Of a stretch of 64,000 bases of DNA, positions 8,973-18,210 are shown piece after piece (within the stretch, counting starts at the first letter, position 1; the number at the start of each line of letters is the position of its first letter). The position numbers and the translations under genes are program-made. The notes beneath the pieces are model-generated. The model had not been told where the DNA came from and searched no databases. It worked only from the letters and a program-made list of their open reading frames with translations. Source of the stretch: Ramlibacter agri (lineage in GTDB: Bacteria > Pseudomonadota > Gammaproteobacteria > Burkholderiales > Burkholderiaceae_C); assembly GCF_012927085.1 (NCBI RefSeq), contig NZ_JABBFX010000001.1, positions 1,798,001-1,862,000 on the forward strand, given 5' to 3'.

Positions 8973-10994
8973 ATGGTTCCGGCGATTGGGGGAACGGCGC
9001 GTGCGCCGGCTTGGCGTGCCGATATCGACGGCTTGCGTGCCGTCGCCATCCTGGCCGTCGTCGGCTTCCATTTCTTCCCAGGGATCCTGCCCGCGGGCTT
9101 CGCCGGCGTCGACGTCTTCTTCGTCATCTCCGGCTACCTGATCACGCGGATCCTGCTTGCGATGCAGGCCGGCGGTGGCTTGTCCATCGGCGCGTTCTAC
9201 GCGGCCCGCGTGCGCCGGATCTTCCCGGCGCTATGCCTGGTTCTCATGGCCGCCATGCTGGCCGGCCTGGCCTGCATGTACGCGGAGGAACGTGACCGGC
9301 TTGCTTCGCACGTGCTGGCCGGTGCGGGATTCTTCTCGAACCTGCGCCTCTGGGGCGAGGCGGGCTACTTCGACGCCGCGATCGAATCCAAGCCCCTTGC
9401 GCACCTCTGGAGCCTGGGGGTCGAGGAGCAGTTTTACCTCGCCTGGCCGCTGGTCCTTTCGGTGCTGCTGCGGTGGCGCGCGGTGCGAAGCGGTACCCTG
9501 CTGCTGCTGGCCGCGAGCCTGGTGGCGGGGATCATCGTGGTGCAGCGCGACCCCGAGATGGCCTTCTACGTGCCGCTGTACCGGGTGTGGGAACTGCTCG
9601 CGGGAGCGCTGCTCGCCGTGGCTGAACGCGAGGGCTGGACCCAGGCACTGAAGCCGCGTGCTGCCCACCTTTCCGCGGCTGGCTTCGTCCTGCTGGCCTT
9701 GAGCGCGCTGCTGCTGCATCCGGAACTGGCTTTCCCCGGCGCCTGGGCGCTGCTGCCCGTGGCCGGGGCGACGCTGGTGATCGCCGCAGGTGCCGATGCG
9801 CCGCTGAATCGCCTGTTGCTCTCGAATCGGGCCATGACCTGGGTGGGCGGCATCAGCTATCCGCTCTACCTGTGGCATTGGCCCGTGCTTGCGTTCGCGC
9901 GGCTGCTCTTCAACGCGGAGCCTGGCTGGCCTGGCATGCTCCTGCTTGTCGGCGCGAGCTTCCTGCTGGCGTGGCTGACGTGGCGATTCGTGGAGCGTCC
10001 CGTGCGATCGCCAGGGCGCAGCGTGCAGAAGGCCTGGGGCTTGGCCCTGGCGATGGCGTTCGTTGCCGTGATGGCGCTGCACCTGGCGAACTTTCCCGCG
10101 GTGCTGCAGGACAGCGGACGGGCAAGCTTGATCCCGGAGCGCCCCGGCTTCCAGCTGGACCACGATCCGGTCCTGGCCGAAGGCTGCGGGCTGGCCGAGC
10201 CGAGCGCACGCGGCGAGGTGCTGCGTTGCCTGCATGATTCGCGCGGGCCGCAGCGTTTCGCCCTGCTCGGCGACAGCAAGGCCGAAGCCCTGTTCGATGG
10301 CCTCGTGCGGACTTCCTCGCCGGCCGGGCGGTGGCTGTTCGTCGGTGGCACACGGGAACATTCCTCGGTCGTACCCGTGGTGTCGGACCTGCCGCAATAT
10401 CGCCGCAACCAGGTCGCGCTGCGCGTCGCCCTGGACGCCGTCGCTCGCAATCCTCAGGTCGAAACGGTGGTGATCGCCACGGCCACGCGCAGCCTCTATC
10501 GGCTCAAGCGGGAGGACACGATCAAGGACTTGCGCGCCAACTCCAATCACGCGGTCGCGCGCGATGGCCTGCGCAGCGTCGCCGCGGAATTGTTGCGCGC
10601 GGGCAAGAAGGTCGTTCTCCTCGTCGACAACCCCACGCTGCCGGATCCGGCCCAGTGCCTGTTGCCGCTGCGCTTTGGCGTGCTCCAGGGCATGGTCGAG
10701 TCGTTCGCGTCGCCGGTCCCGCAGCACTGCCAGATCACGGTGCAGCGGCACCGGGAACTGTCGGAGCCCTACCTGCGCATGCTGCAGCAAGTGCGCAAAC
10801 TGGCGCCGGATCGGGTCACCGTCGTGGACACGTTGCCCTTCCTGTGCGACATGGTCCATGGCACCTGCCGGTCGCAGGACAAGGAAGGCGCGCTTTACAG
10901 CTATACCGACCACATCTCCGCGCTGGCGGCAACGCGCATCGGCGCCTTTCTCAACGCACAACTCGCGAGTCCGTCGCCAGCCGGGAGGGAGTGA
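8973..10994 (+). CDS. OafA/YrhL-type acyltransferase with C-terminal SGNH domain
   Basis: A 673-residue inner-membrane protein. Residues about 10-360 form an acyltransferase-3 domain with around ten membrane helices. It opens with RADIDGLRAVAILAVVGFHFFPG, whose histidine is the likely catalytic residue, followed by GFAGVDVFFVISGYLIT. Residues about 400-670 form a periplasmic SGNH hydrolase-like domain, with the serine in LLGDSKAEAL and the Asp-His pair in YTDHISALA. Such fusions O-acetylate lipopolysaccharide, peptidoglycan or exopolysaccharide. The target here is unknown. No polysaccharide cluster is adjacent, so it stands alone downstream of nadA. Confidence 0.88.
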   Translation: MVPAIGGTARAPAWRADIDGLRAVAILAVVGFHFFPGILPAGFAGVDVFFVISGYLITRILLAMQAGGGLSIGAFYAARVRRIFPALCLVLMAAMLAGLACMYAEERDRLASHVLAGAGFFSNLRLWGEAGYFDAAIESKPLAHLWSLGVEEQFYLAWPLVLSVLLRWRAVRSGTLLLLAASLVAGIIVVQRDPEMAFYVPLYRVWELLAGALLAVAEREGWTQALKPRAAHLSAAGFVLLALSALLLHPELAFPGAWALLPVAGATLVIAAGADAPLNRLLLSNRAMTWVGGISYPLYLWHWPVLAFARLLFNAEPGWPGMLLLVGASFLLAWLTWRFVERPVRSPGRSVQKAWGLALAMAFVAVMALHLANFPAVLQDSGRASLIPERPGFQLDHDPVLAEGCGLAEPSARGEVLRCLHDSRGPQRFALLGDSKAEALFDGLVRTSSPAGRWLFVGGTREHSSVVPVVSDLPQYRRNQVALRVALDAVARNPQVETVVIATATRSLYRLKREDTIKDLRANSNHAVARDGLRSVAAELLRAGKKVVLLVDNPTLPDPAQCLLPLRFGVLQGMVESFASPVPQHCQITVQRHRELSEPYLRMLQQVRKLAPDRVTVVDTLPFLCDMVHGTCRSQDKEGALYSYTDHISALAATRIGAFLNAQLASPSPAGRE

Positions 10995-11001
10995 GGGCGC
11001 T

Positions 11002-11709
11002 TCAGGGCGCGCGGTCCAGCCGCTGGAGCACGTCCTTCACCTCCGCCGGCAGCGCCAGGATCTCGGGATTCGTCACCACGCCGATCTTGATCGCGTCGAG
11101 GCCGTCGAGCATCGCGCACTTGAAGTCGCCGTCGGTCTGCTTCTGGCACTCCATCACGCCGCGCTTCGGCCCGCTCTCGAAGCGCAGCGGGTGGAAGGCG
11201 TAGACCAGGTTGTCGGGGTGCAGCGGGTACACCGTGCGCTTCAGCAGGTCCGGCGGGTACTTGCCGTCCGTCATCGTCTTGATCACGTAGGCCATGCGCG
11301 GGCTCAGCTCCGGCAGGGGCTGGTGCGTCTCGTAGTGGAAGGCGCCATGCAGGCCGACCATGGTCTCGCCCAGCGGCCGGCCGTCGCTGAAGGAGCGCTC
11401 CACGCCGCCCAGGAAGATCAGCGCGCAGGCCGATTCGCACTTGCCGGACACCGCGGTGGCCAGGTGTTCCGAGCGCACCCAGTTGGCGATCTGGTAGCCG
11501 TTGAAGAGGTCGCCTCCCGGGCTTTCGTGCAGCAGCACCAGCTTGAAGTGCGCATCGGCCATGTGGTCGCGCAGCCGCGCGAGGTCGCCGCCGTCTACGG
11601 GACCCGAAAGGACCAGCGTGTCGCCGACCGTGTGGAATTCCATGGCCCGCGCGGCAGGCGCGGCCAGCGCGAGGGCGCAGAGGGAGAGAGTGGCGAGGTA
11701 GGGGCGCAT
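11002..11709 (-). CDS. Secreted ClpP/crotonase-fold protein (COG3904-like)
   Basis: A 235-residue protein with an N-terminal signal peptide (SLCALALAAPAARA). The mature part resembles the ClpP/SppA fold: a HESPGGDLFNGYQIANWVR segment (glycine-rich oxyanion region) and GKCESACALIFLGG, where the serine between two cysteines aligns with the nucleophile position of ClpP-like proteases. Both cysteines sit close enough to form a disulfide in the periplasm. Catalytic activity is unproven and the substrate unknown. The start at 11709 fits the signal peptide. The upstream in-frame extension to 11880 is basic and improbable. Confidence 0.7.
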   Translation of the reverse strand: MRPYLATLSLCALALAAPAARAMEFHTVGDTLVLSGPVDGGDLARLRDHMADAHFKLVLLHESPGGDLFNGYQIANWVRSEHLATAVSGKCESACALIFLGGVERSFSDGRPLGETMVGLHGAFHYETHQPLPELSPRMAYVIKTMTDGKYPPDLLKRTVYPLHPDNLVYAFHPLRFESGPKRGVMECQKQTDGDFKCAMLDGLDAIKIGVVTNPEILALPAEVKDVLQRLDRAP

Positions 11710-11789
11710 GGCGGTCCTGCTTGCATGCATGGCGAGCCGCAAAGGTGCCACAAAGCCGCCGGTTTGCGAAGCGCCCGGTGGCGCAGGGG

Positions 11790-11930
11790 CTACTGCGCGG
11801 CGTCGGCCGGCTGCGGCGCGGCGACGGGCGGTGCCGCCGGTGTGGCCACGCCGTGCGAATTCACGGCATAGGGCAGCCACGCGGCCACGTCCTTGCCCAG
11901 CATGATCGCGTCCCGCTGCAGGATCATCAT
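11790..11930 (-). CDS. 46-residue hypothetical peptide with strong ribosome binding site
   Basis: The peptide starts MMILQRDAIMLGKDVAAWLP and ends in an Ala/Pro/Gln-rich tail. A near-perfect Shine-Dalgarno (AGGAGGAG, minus strand) lies six bases ahead of the first ATG, much stronger than those of the neighbouring genes, which is why I call it. It follows nadB on the same strand with a 35-bp gap containing an inverted repeat. No membrane segment, cysteine or known family is evident. It could be a small regulatory or stress peptide, or a leader-type ORF. Confidence 0.5.
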   Translation of the reverse strand: MMILQRDAIMLGKDVAAWLPYAVNSHGVATPAAPPVAAPQPADAAQ

Positions 11931-11947
11931 CGGATCTCCTCCTCGTT

Positions 11948-11969
11948 GTAGTACCGCTGAGCGTACTAC
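11948..11969. promoter_or_regulatory. Inverted repeat at the nadB 3' end
   Basis: GTAGTAC (11948-11954) and GTACTAC (11963-11969) are perfect 7-bp arms around CGCTGAGC. The nadB stop codon lies inside the right arm. No T-tract follows on either strand, so it looks more like an operator or mRNA-processing hairpin for the small gene at 11790-11930 than an intrinsic terminator. Confidence 0.45.
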
Positions 11970-13546
11970 GCCGCGGAGAAGGGCTTCAAAGTCGTCGGCA
12001 CCGCCACCTCCGCCATCTGCGGATAGTCGCGGCTGAAATGCAACCCGCGGCTTTCGTGCCGCGACTGCGCCGAGCGCACGATCAGGTCGGCCACGGTCAC
12101 CAGGTTGCGCAGTTCCAGCAGGTCGCGGCTGACGTGGAAGGAGCCGTAGAACTCCTGGATCTCGCCCTGCAGCAGCTGGATGCGGTGTGCCGCGCGCTCC
12201 AGGCGCTTGTTGGTGCGGACGATGCCCACGTAGTCCCACATGAAGCGGCGCAGCTCGTCCCAGTTGTGCGAGATGACGACCGCCTCGTCGGCATCGGTGA
12301 CGCGGCTTACGTCCCAGGCCGGCACCGCGGGCGGCGGCGGCAGCGGCGTCGCCAGGATGTCGGCGGCGGCCGAGCGGGCGAACACCATGCACTCCACCAG
12401 CGAGTTGCTGGCCAGCCGGTTGGCGCCGTGCAGGCCGGTGTAGGCGGTCTCGCCGATGGCGTGCAGCCCGGGCAGGTCGGTGCGGCCCTGCAGGTCGCTG
12501 TGCACGCCGCCGCAGGTGTAGTGCGCAGCCGGCACCACCGGGATCGGCTGGCGCGTGATGTCGATGCCCAGCTCCAGGCAGCGCGCGTGGATGTTCGGGA
12601 AGTGCGCGAGGATGAACTCGCGCGGCTGGTGCGAGATGTCCAGCAGCACGCAGTCCAGGCCGTGCTTCTTCATCTCGAAGTCGATGGCGCGCGCCACCAC
12701 GTCGCGCGGCGCCAGTTCCAGGCGCTCGTCGTGGTTGGCCATGAAGCGCGTGCCGTCCGGCAGCAGCAGGCGGCCGCCTTCGCCGCGCACCGCCTCCGAG
12801 ATCAGGAAGTTCTTGACGTGCGGGTGGTACAGGCAGGTCGGGTGGAACTGGATGAACTCCATGTTCGTCACGCGGCAGCCGGCGCGCCAGGCGGCGGCGA
12901 TGCCGTCGCCGGTCGCGGTATCCGGATTGGTCGTGTACAGGTAGACCTTGCCGGCGCCGCCGGTGGCCAGGATGGTGTGGGGCGCGCGGAAGGTGACGAC
13001 CTCGTCGGCCTGTTCGTCCAGCGCGTACAGTCCGACGCAGCGGTTCGGCTGCTGGCCCAGCTTGCCGGACCAGACCAGGTCTACCAGCATGTGGTCTTCC
13101 AGCACCGTGATGTTGGGCGTGCGCTTCACCCGCTCGATCAGCGTCTGCTGCACGGCGGCGCCGGTGGCGTCGGTGACGTGCACGATGCGGCGCGCGCTGT
13201 GGCCGCCTTCGCGCGTCAGGTGCAGGTGGCCGTCCTCCAGCGAGAAGGGCACGCCCAGTTCGCGCAGCCACTCCACGCTCTCGGGCGCGTGTTCCACCAC
13301 GAAGCGGGTGGCGGCCGGGTCGTTGAGGCCGGCGCCGGCCACGAAGGTGTCCTGCACGTGCGACTCGAAGCTGTCGCTGGGGTCGGTGACGGCGGCGATG
13401 CCGCCCTGCGCCCAGCCGCTGGAGCCGTCGCTCATGGCGCGCTTGGTGAGGACCGCGACGCGGTGGGTGGGTGCGAGGTGCAGGGCGACGGACAGGCCGG
13501 CGAGGCCGCTGCCGACGATGAGCACGTCGAAATCGCGAGTGTTCAA
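11966..13546 (-). CDS. nadB: L-aspartate oxidase
   Basis: A 526-residue FAD enzyme oxidising L-aspartate to iminoaspartate, the first step of de novo NAD synthesis. The FAD-binding loop [11 protein letters not shown] is at residue 12. [24 protein letters not shown] and the C-terminal flavin segment [19 protein letters not shown] follow. The helical C-terminal domain characteristic of the succinate dehydrogenase/NadB family is complete, and the length is typical. It is unlinked in transcription from nadC-nadA, as it lies on the other strand 3 kb away. Confidence 0.95.
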   Translation of the reverse strand: MNTRDFDVLIVGSGLAGLSVALHLAPTHRVAVLTKRAMSDGSSGWAQGGIAAVTDPSDSFESHVQDTFVAGAGLNDPAATRFVVEHAPESVEWLRELGVPFSLEDGHLHLTREGGHSARRIVHVTDATGAAVQQTLIERVKRTPNITVLEDHMLVDLVWSGKLGQQPNRCVGLYALDEQADEVVTFRAPHTILATGGAGKVYLYTTNPDTATGDGIAAAWRAGCRVTNMEFIQFHPTCLYHPHVKNFLISEAVRGEGGRLLLPDGTRFMANHDERLELAPRDVVARAIDFEMKKHGLDCVLLDISHQPREFILAHFPNIHARCLELGIDITRQPIPVVPAAHYTCGGVHSDLQGRTDLPGLHAIGETAYTGLHGANRLASNSLVECMVFARSAAADILATPLPPPPAVPAWDVSRVTDADEAVVISHNWDELRRFMWDYVGIVRTNKRLERAAHRIQLLQGEIQEFYGSFHVSRDLLELRNLVTVADLIVRSAQSRHESRGLHFSRDYPQMAEVAVPTTLKPFSAA

Positions 13547-13615
13547 TTCAGCTCCAGAGGATGGCTGGATTTTGCCAGTGCCCTCGCGGAACCGGCTTTG
13601 CCGGGCCGCTGAGGG

Positions 13616-13655
13616 CGCCCCCTTGAGGGGGAGGCGGCCGCAGGCCGCTTCGGGG
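13616..13655. repeat. GC-rich double-hairpin intergenic repeat
   Basis: Two adjacent hairpins, CCCCC-TTGA-GGGGG (13618-13631) and GCGGCC-GCA-GGCCGC (13634-13648), sit between nadB and the scpA stop. Elements of this form are, from general knowledge, dispersed in Comamonadaceae genomes. It may also stop transcription from scpA. Confidence 0.6.
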
Positions 13656-13661
13656 GAGCCA

Positions 13662-14522
13662 TCACGCGGGCTGGTAGGCGAGACGCACGTAGATCGGCGC
13701 GTAGGCTTCGGCCTGGGTCAGCTCGATCAGCGTTTCCTTGGCCAGTTCGAGCGTGGCGATGAAGGTCACCACGAGGACGGGCACGCCCTTGCCGGTCTCG
13801 AACAGTTCCTCGAAGGGCACGAACTTGCGGCCCTGCAGCTTCTTCAGGACCATCGTCATGTGCTCGCGCACCGACAGCTCTTCGCGCGTGATCTTGTGGT
13901 GCTGGACCAGCTTGGCGCGGCGCAGGATGTCGCGCCAGGCTTCCTGCAGGTCGGAGACCTCGACGTCCGGGAAGCGCGGCTGCAGCGACTGCTCGATGTA
14001 GACCTGGGCGCGCAACACGTCGCGCCCCAGCTGCGGCATTTCATTCAGGTGGAAGGCCGCGGCCTTCATCTGCTCGTATTCGAGCAGGCGGCGCACCAGC
14101 TCGGCCCGCGGGTCCTCGGCTTCCTCGCCCTCGGCCGTCTTCTTGGGCGGCAGCAGGGTGCGCGACTTGATCTCGATCAGCATCGCCGCCATCAGCAGGT
14201 ATTCCGCCGCCAGCTCCAGGTTGCGAGTGCGGATCTCCTCGACGTAGACCAGGTACTGGCGGGTCACCGCCGCCATCGGGATGTCGAGGATGTTGAAGTT
14301 CTGCTTGCGGATCAGGTACAGCAGCAGGTCCAGCGGCCCCTCGAAGGCCTCCAGGAAGATCTCCAGCGCATCCGGGGGGATGTAGAGATCCTGCGGCATG
14401 GCGAACAGCGGCTCGCCGTACAGGCGGGCCAGGGCGACCTGGTCGATCACGCCCGGCAGGCCGGTTACCTCGTCGGCCGGCGCTTCGGGCAGGACGGCGT
14501 CGCCGCTGTTGCTGCTGTCCAT
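13662..14522 (-). CDS. scpA: Segregation and condensation protein A
   Basis: A 286-residue kleisin that bridges the SMC heads in the chromosome condensation complex. The N-terminal [25 protein letters not shown] segment is diagnostic. The helical middle ([19 protein letters not shown]) and a winged-helix C-terminus ([30 protein letters not shown]) follow. The first 40 or so residues ([15 protein letters not shown]) are a poorly conserved acidic leader. scpB is not in this window. It lies downstream of the DUF3460 gene on the same strand with a 16-bp gap, so the two are probably co-transcribed. Confidence 0.93.
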   Translation of the reverse strand: MDSSNSGDAVLPEAPADEVTGLPGVIDQVALARLYGEPLFAMPQDLYIPPDALEIFLEAFEGPLDLLLYLIRKQNFNILDIPMAAVTRQYLVYVEEIRTRNLELAAEYLLMAAMLIEIKSRTLLPPKKTAEGEEAEDPRAELVRRLLEYEQMKAAAFHLNEMPQLGRDVLRAQVYIEQSLQPRFPDVEVSDLQEAWRDILRRAKLVQHHKITREELSVREHMTMVLKKLQGRKFVPFEELFETGKGVPVLVVTFIATLELAKETLIELTQAEAYAPIYVRLAYQPA

Positions 14523-14538
14523 CAGGCGGGGGCGGCGC

Positions 14539-14766
14539 TCAGCGCGGGTGGCGCGGATCGTCGCCGTACACGTACGGCTTCTGGGCCACGCGGGCGGCCT
14601 GGTACTCGTCCAGCGCCTCGCGGTCCAGGTGCTTGTCCCACCAGATCGACCGGCCGAGGCGCTGCTGCGCCTCCAGGTCCGGCTTTTCCACCTTCATCTT
14701 GTCGATGAACTGGGTGACGTCGGACCGGTAGTCGGGCCGGCGGAAGATGCGTTGCAGGAAGGACAT
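14539..14766 (-). CDS. DUF3460-family small protein
   Basis: A 75-residue soluble protein that begins MSFLQRIFRRPDYRSDVTQF and contains KPDLEAQQRLGRSIWWDK and a C-terminal VAQKPYVYGDDP. I recognise it as the short DUF3460 family found immediately upstream of scpA in Burkholderiales. Its function is unknown, though the constant linkage suggests a role near chromosome segregation. The start at 14766 has no competing in-frame ATG that would keep the family length. Confidence 0.8.
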   Translation of the reverse strand: MSFLQRIFRRPDYRSDVTQFIDKMKVEKPDLEAQQRLGRSIWWDKHLDREALDEYQAARVAQKPYVYGDDPRHPR

Positions 14767-14787
14767 GGCCGGGATTTTACAGGCGGG

Positions 14788-14820
14788 CTCCCTCCCTCTC
14801 TGGGGGAGGGCCGGGGTGGG
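14788..14820. repeat. Pyrimidine/purine-rich hairpin repeat
   Basis: CCCTCCC followed by TCTCT and GGGGGAGGG forms a hairpin, continued by a CCGGGGTGGGGG tail. It lies between the sulP stop and the DUF3460 start. Elements of this form (CCCTCTCCC...GGGAGAGGGTCGGGGTG) are widespread dispersed repeats in proteobacteria. Confidence 0.5.
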
Positions 14821-14822
14821 GG

Positions 14823-16412
<1,590 letters not shown>

Positions 16413-16576
16413 GGAAATCTCCGGAAGTCAGACTGGAACGAAGACGTTCAGTCCGCTGCCGGAGGGCCGCAGTGGTGCAGCCGGGTGATGAAGCGCCGGC
16501 GCCGCGACAGGCGCAGGACGGCAGCCGGGGAGGCCATGCGGGCAGTGTACGCCCGGCGCGAAATCCGACGGAATGG

Positions 16577-16786
16577 CTAGTGATCGCCCGGCAACACGGC
16601 GTCGACCGCGGCGCCCGCCACCTTGCCGGCGACCTTGGCCGTACCGACCGCGGTGTCCACCACCAGCCCGGCGCCCGTGGCGGCCACGGAGACGGCCGTG
16701 CTGGCCACCGTCACGACGGCGCAGCCGGAGAGCGCGCATGCGGCGGCAGCCAGGGTCAGGGAGCGGAAGAGGGCGGTGTACTGCAT
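16577..16786 (-). CDS. Small lipoprotein (NF038104-like)
   Basis: A 69-residue lipoprotein. The signal peptide ends in the lipobox LSGC near residue 19. The mature part is a hydrophobic Ala/Val/Gly-rich stretch (VASTAVSVAATGAGLVVDTAVGTAKVAGKVAG) resembling a membrane-embedded hairpin. The start at 16786 (MQYTALFRSL) fits the signal peptide better than the ATG at 16807. Function is unknown. The 16413-16576 gap holds nothing I can support. Confidence 0.65.
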   Translation of the reverse strand: MQYTALFRSLTLAAAACALSGCAVVTVASTAVSVAATGAGLVVDTAVGTAKVAGKVAGAAVDAVLPGDH

Positions 16787-16953
16787 GGAAGCGTCCGGAT
16801 ACGGCAAGAGGACGCTTCCATTGTGGTCCCGGCTCAGGCGCCGGACTTGTCGCGCACGTAAAGTGCCAGCGCCTGCAACAGTCCTGCCAAATCCTTCTGC
16901 ACCTGCGCGAAACGATGGTGTCGAGCGACCGAAACGCAGGCTGGTTTGCGCGA

Positions 16954-17778
16954 TCAGCGCACCCCCGCAACCCGCGAAGCGGGCCGCATCATCCGATTCC
17001 CCACGTAGATCAACGCAAGCACCGCCACGTACGACGCCAGTTGCGCGCCCGAAGGCTGCGCGTCATAGCCCACCAGCGCATGCAGCAAGGTGCCCAGCGC
17101 CGAGTCCTGCGCCAGCAGGTGCGAGCTGTCCCACAGCGGCGCCGTCCAGCGCTCGATGAAGCCGGCCTGCGCCAGCGTCTTGACCAGCTGGCTGCCGATG
17201 GCGCCGGCCAGGATGGCGATCAGCACGTTGGTGACGGCGAACAGGTGGCGCGCCGGGATGCGCGCGAGGCCCGTGTACACCAGCACGCCCGCTCCCACGC
17301 CGAGCGTCATGCCCAGGAGCACGGCGCCGACGATGCTGGAGGTGCCGTACTGCGTACCGGTCAGGGCGCCGCCGACGAACAGCACCGTCTCCGCGCCTTC
17401 GCGCAGCACCGCCAGAGCCACCGCGATCAACAGCGCCCACGGCCTGCGGTTGCCGTGCTGCACCGACTGCCCCAGCAGGCGTGCCTCGGCGGCCATCTCG
17501 CGGGCATGGGCGGCAACCCAGATGCAGTGCCACAGCAGCATCGCCAGCGCCACCGACAGCACGGCGATGTTGATCACGTCCTGGCCGAGGCCGTCGAACC
17601 ATTCGCCCACGTGCTGCGCGGCCAGGGCCAGCACCAGCGCGCCGAGCACGCCGATGCCGACGCCGCCTCCCAGCCAGCGGTTGCGGCCGGCCAGGCCACG
17701 GGTGGCCGCAGCGACGATGCCGACGAACAGCGCGGCTTCGAGCGACTCGCGAAAGACGATCAGGGCGGCGGCGAACAT
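16954..17778 (-). CDS. efeU: FTR1-family iron permease
   Basis: A 274-residue inner-membrane permease importing iron. It has about seven helices and two copies of the REXXE iron-handling motif: RESLE near residue 10 and REGAE near residue 121. The end is a helix plus a short basic tail. The gene follows a cupredoxin-domain gene with a 10-bp gap, the classic two-gene arrangement for ferrous iron uptake. There is no EfeB peroxidase in the window, so it is a reduced version of the EfeUOB system. Confidence 0.88.
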   Translation of the reverse strand: MFAAALIVFRESLEAALFVGIVAAATRGLAGRNRWLGGGVGIGVLGALVLALAAQHVGEWFDGLGQDVINIAVLSVALAMLLWHCIWVAAHAREMAAEARLLGQSVQHGNRRPWALLIAVALAVLREGAETVLFVGGALTGTQYGTSSIVGAVLLGMTLGVGAGVLVYTGLARIPARHLFAVTNVLIAILAGAIGSQLVKTLAQAGFIERWTAPLWDSSHLLAQDSALGTLLHALVGYDAQPSGAQLASYVAVLALIYVGNRMMRPASRVAGVR

Positions 17779-17788
17779 GCGGCCTCCC

Positions 17789-18124
17789 TTATTCGGCGAT
17801 GACGACGCCCTGGGCCGTCTTCTCGTTGAATTCGCCGAAGAACATGTAGCGGCCCGGCTTCAGCGGCCGGATGTAGATGGACGCCCGCTTGCCGCCGGGA
17901 ATGACCTTCTCCACGCCCATGTCCTTGCTCTCGAACTCCTCCGGCGAGCTGTCCTGGTTCTCCACGACGAACTTCAGGCGCACGTTGGCCGGCACCTTCA
18001 GTTCGGCCGGCTGGAAGCGGTGGTCCTTGATCGCGATCGCGAATTCGGGTTCGGCAGCGGCGGCCCAGCCGCAGAACACGGTGGCAGCCAGGGCGAGGGT
18101 CAGGGTGCGGCGGATGGGCTTCAT
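17789..18124 (-). CDS. Periplasmic cupredoxin-domain protein (EfeO N-domain-like)
   Basis: A 111-residue exported protein with an N-terminal signal peptide (TLTLALAATVFCGWAAAAEP) and one cupredoxin domain. The segment ENQDSSPEEFESKDMGVEKVIPGG and the end LKPGRYMFFGEFNEKTAQGVV are typical of the cupredoxin found beside FTR1 permeases. The usual type-1 copper cysteine is missing and acidic EEFE residues occupy the loop, so metal or iron delivery is more likely than electron transfer. It is first in an operon with the FTR1 gene, and a possible Fur site lies just upstream. Confidence 0.8.
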   Translation of the reverse strand: MKPIRRTLTLALAATVFCGWAAAAEPEFAIAIKDHRFQPAELKVPANVRLKFVVENQDSSPEEFESKDMGVEKVIPGGKRASIYIRPLKPGRYMFFGEFNEKTAQGVVIAE

Positions 18125-18137
18125 TTGCCCTGGAGTC

Positions 18138-18162
18138 TAAACGAGAAGAATTCGCATTTGCA
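18138..18162 (-). promoter_or_regulatory. Possible Fur box upstream of the cupredoxin-FTR1 operon
   Basis: On the minus strand, GCAAATGCGAATTCTTCTCG followed by TTTA resembles degenerate betaproteobacterial Fur boxes (GCAAATGAGAATNATTCTCATT type). It ends 14 bases before the start codon. The match to consensus is partial, so this is only a candidate. Confidence 0.4.
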
Positions 18163-18171
18163 AACGAGGCC

Positions 18172-18198
18172 AAAAAAATCCGGCCACTCGGACCGGAT
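18172..18198 (-). terminator. Intrinsic terminator of metG
   Basis: On the minus strand, ATCCGG, a bulged T, CC, loop GAGT, GG and CCGGAT are followed by a T-rich run of seven. It starts 13 bases past the metG stop and separates metG from the iron-uptake operon. Confidence 0.85.
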
Positions 18199-18210
18199 CT
18201 TCTTGGCGCC

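Noticed and set aside
16813..16925. Possible C-terminal fragment on the minus strand ending QALALYVRDKSGA
   Set aside because: The frame is open for only about 39 codons, has no credible start and no recognised family. It may be a gene remnant but cannot be supported.
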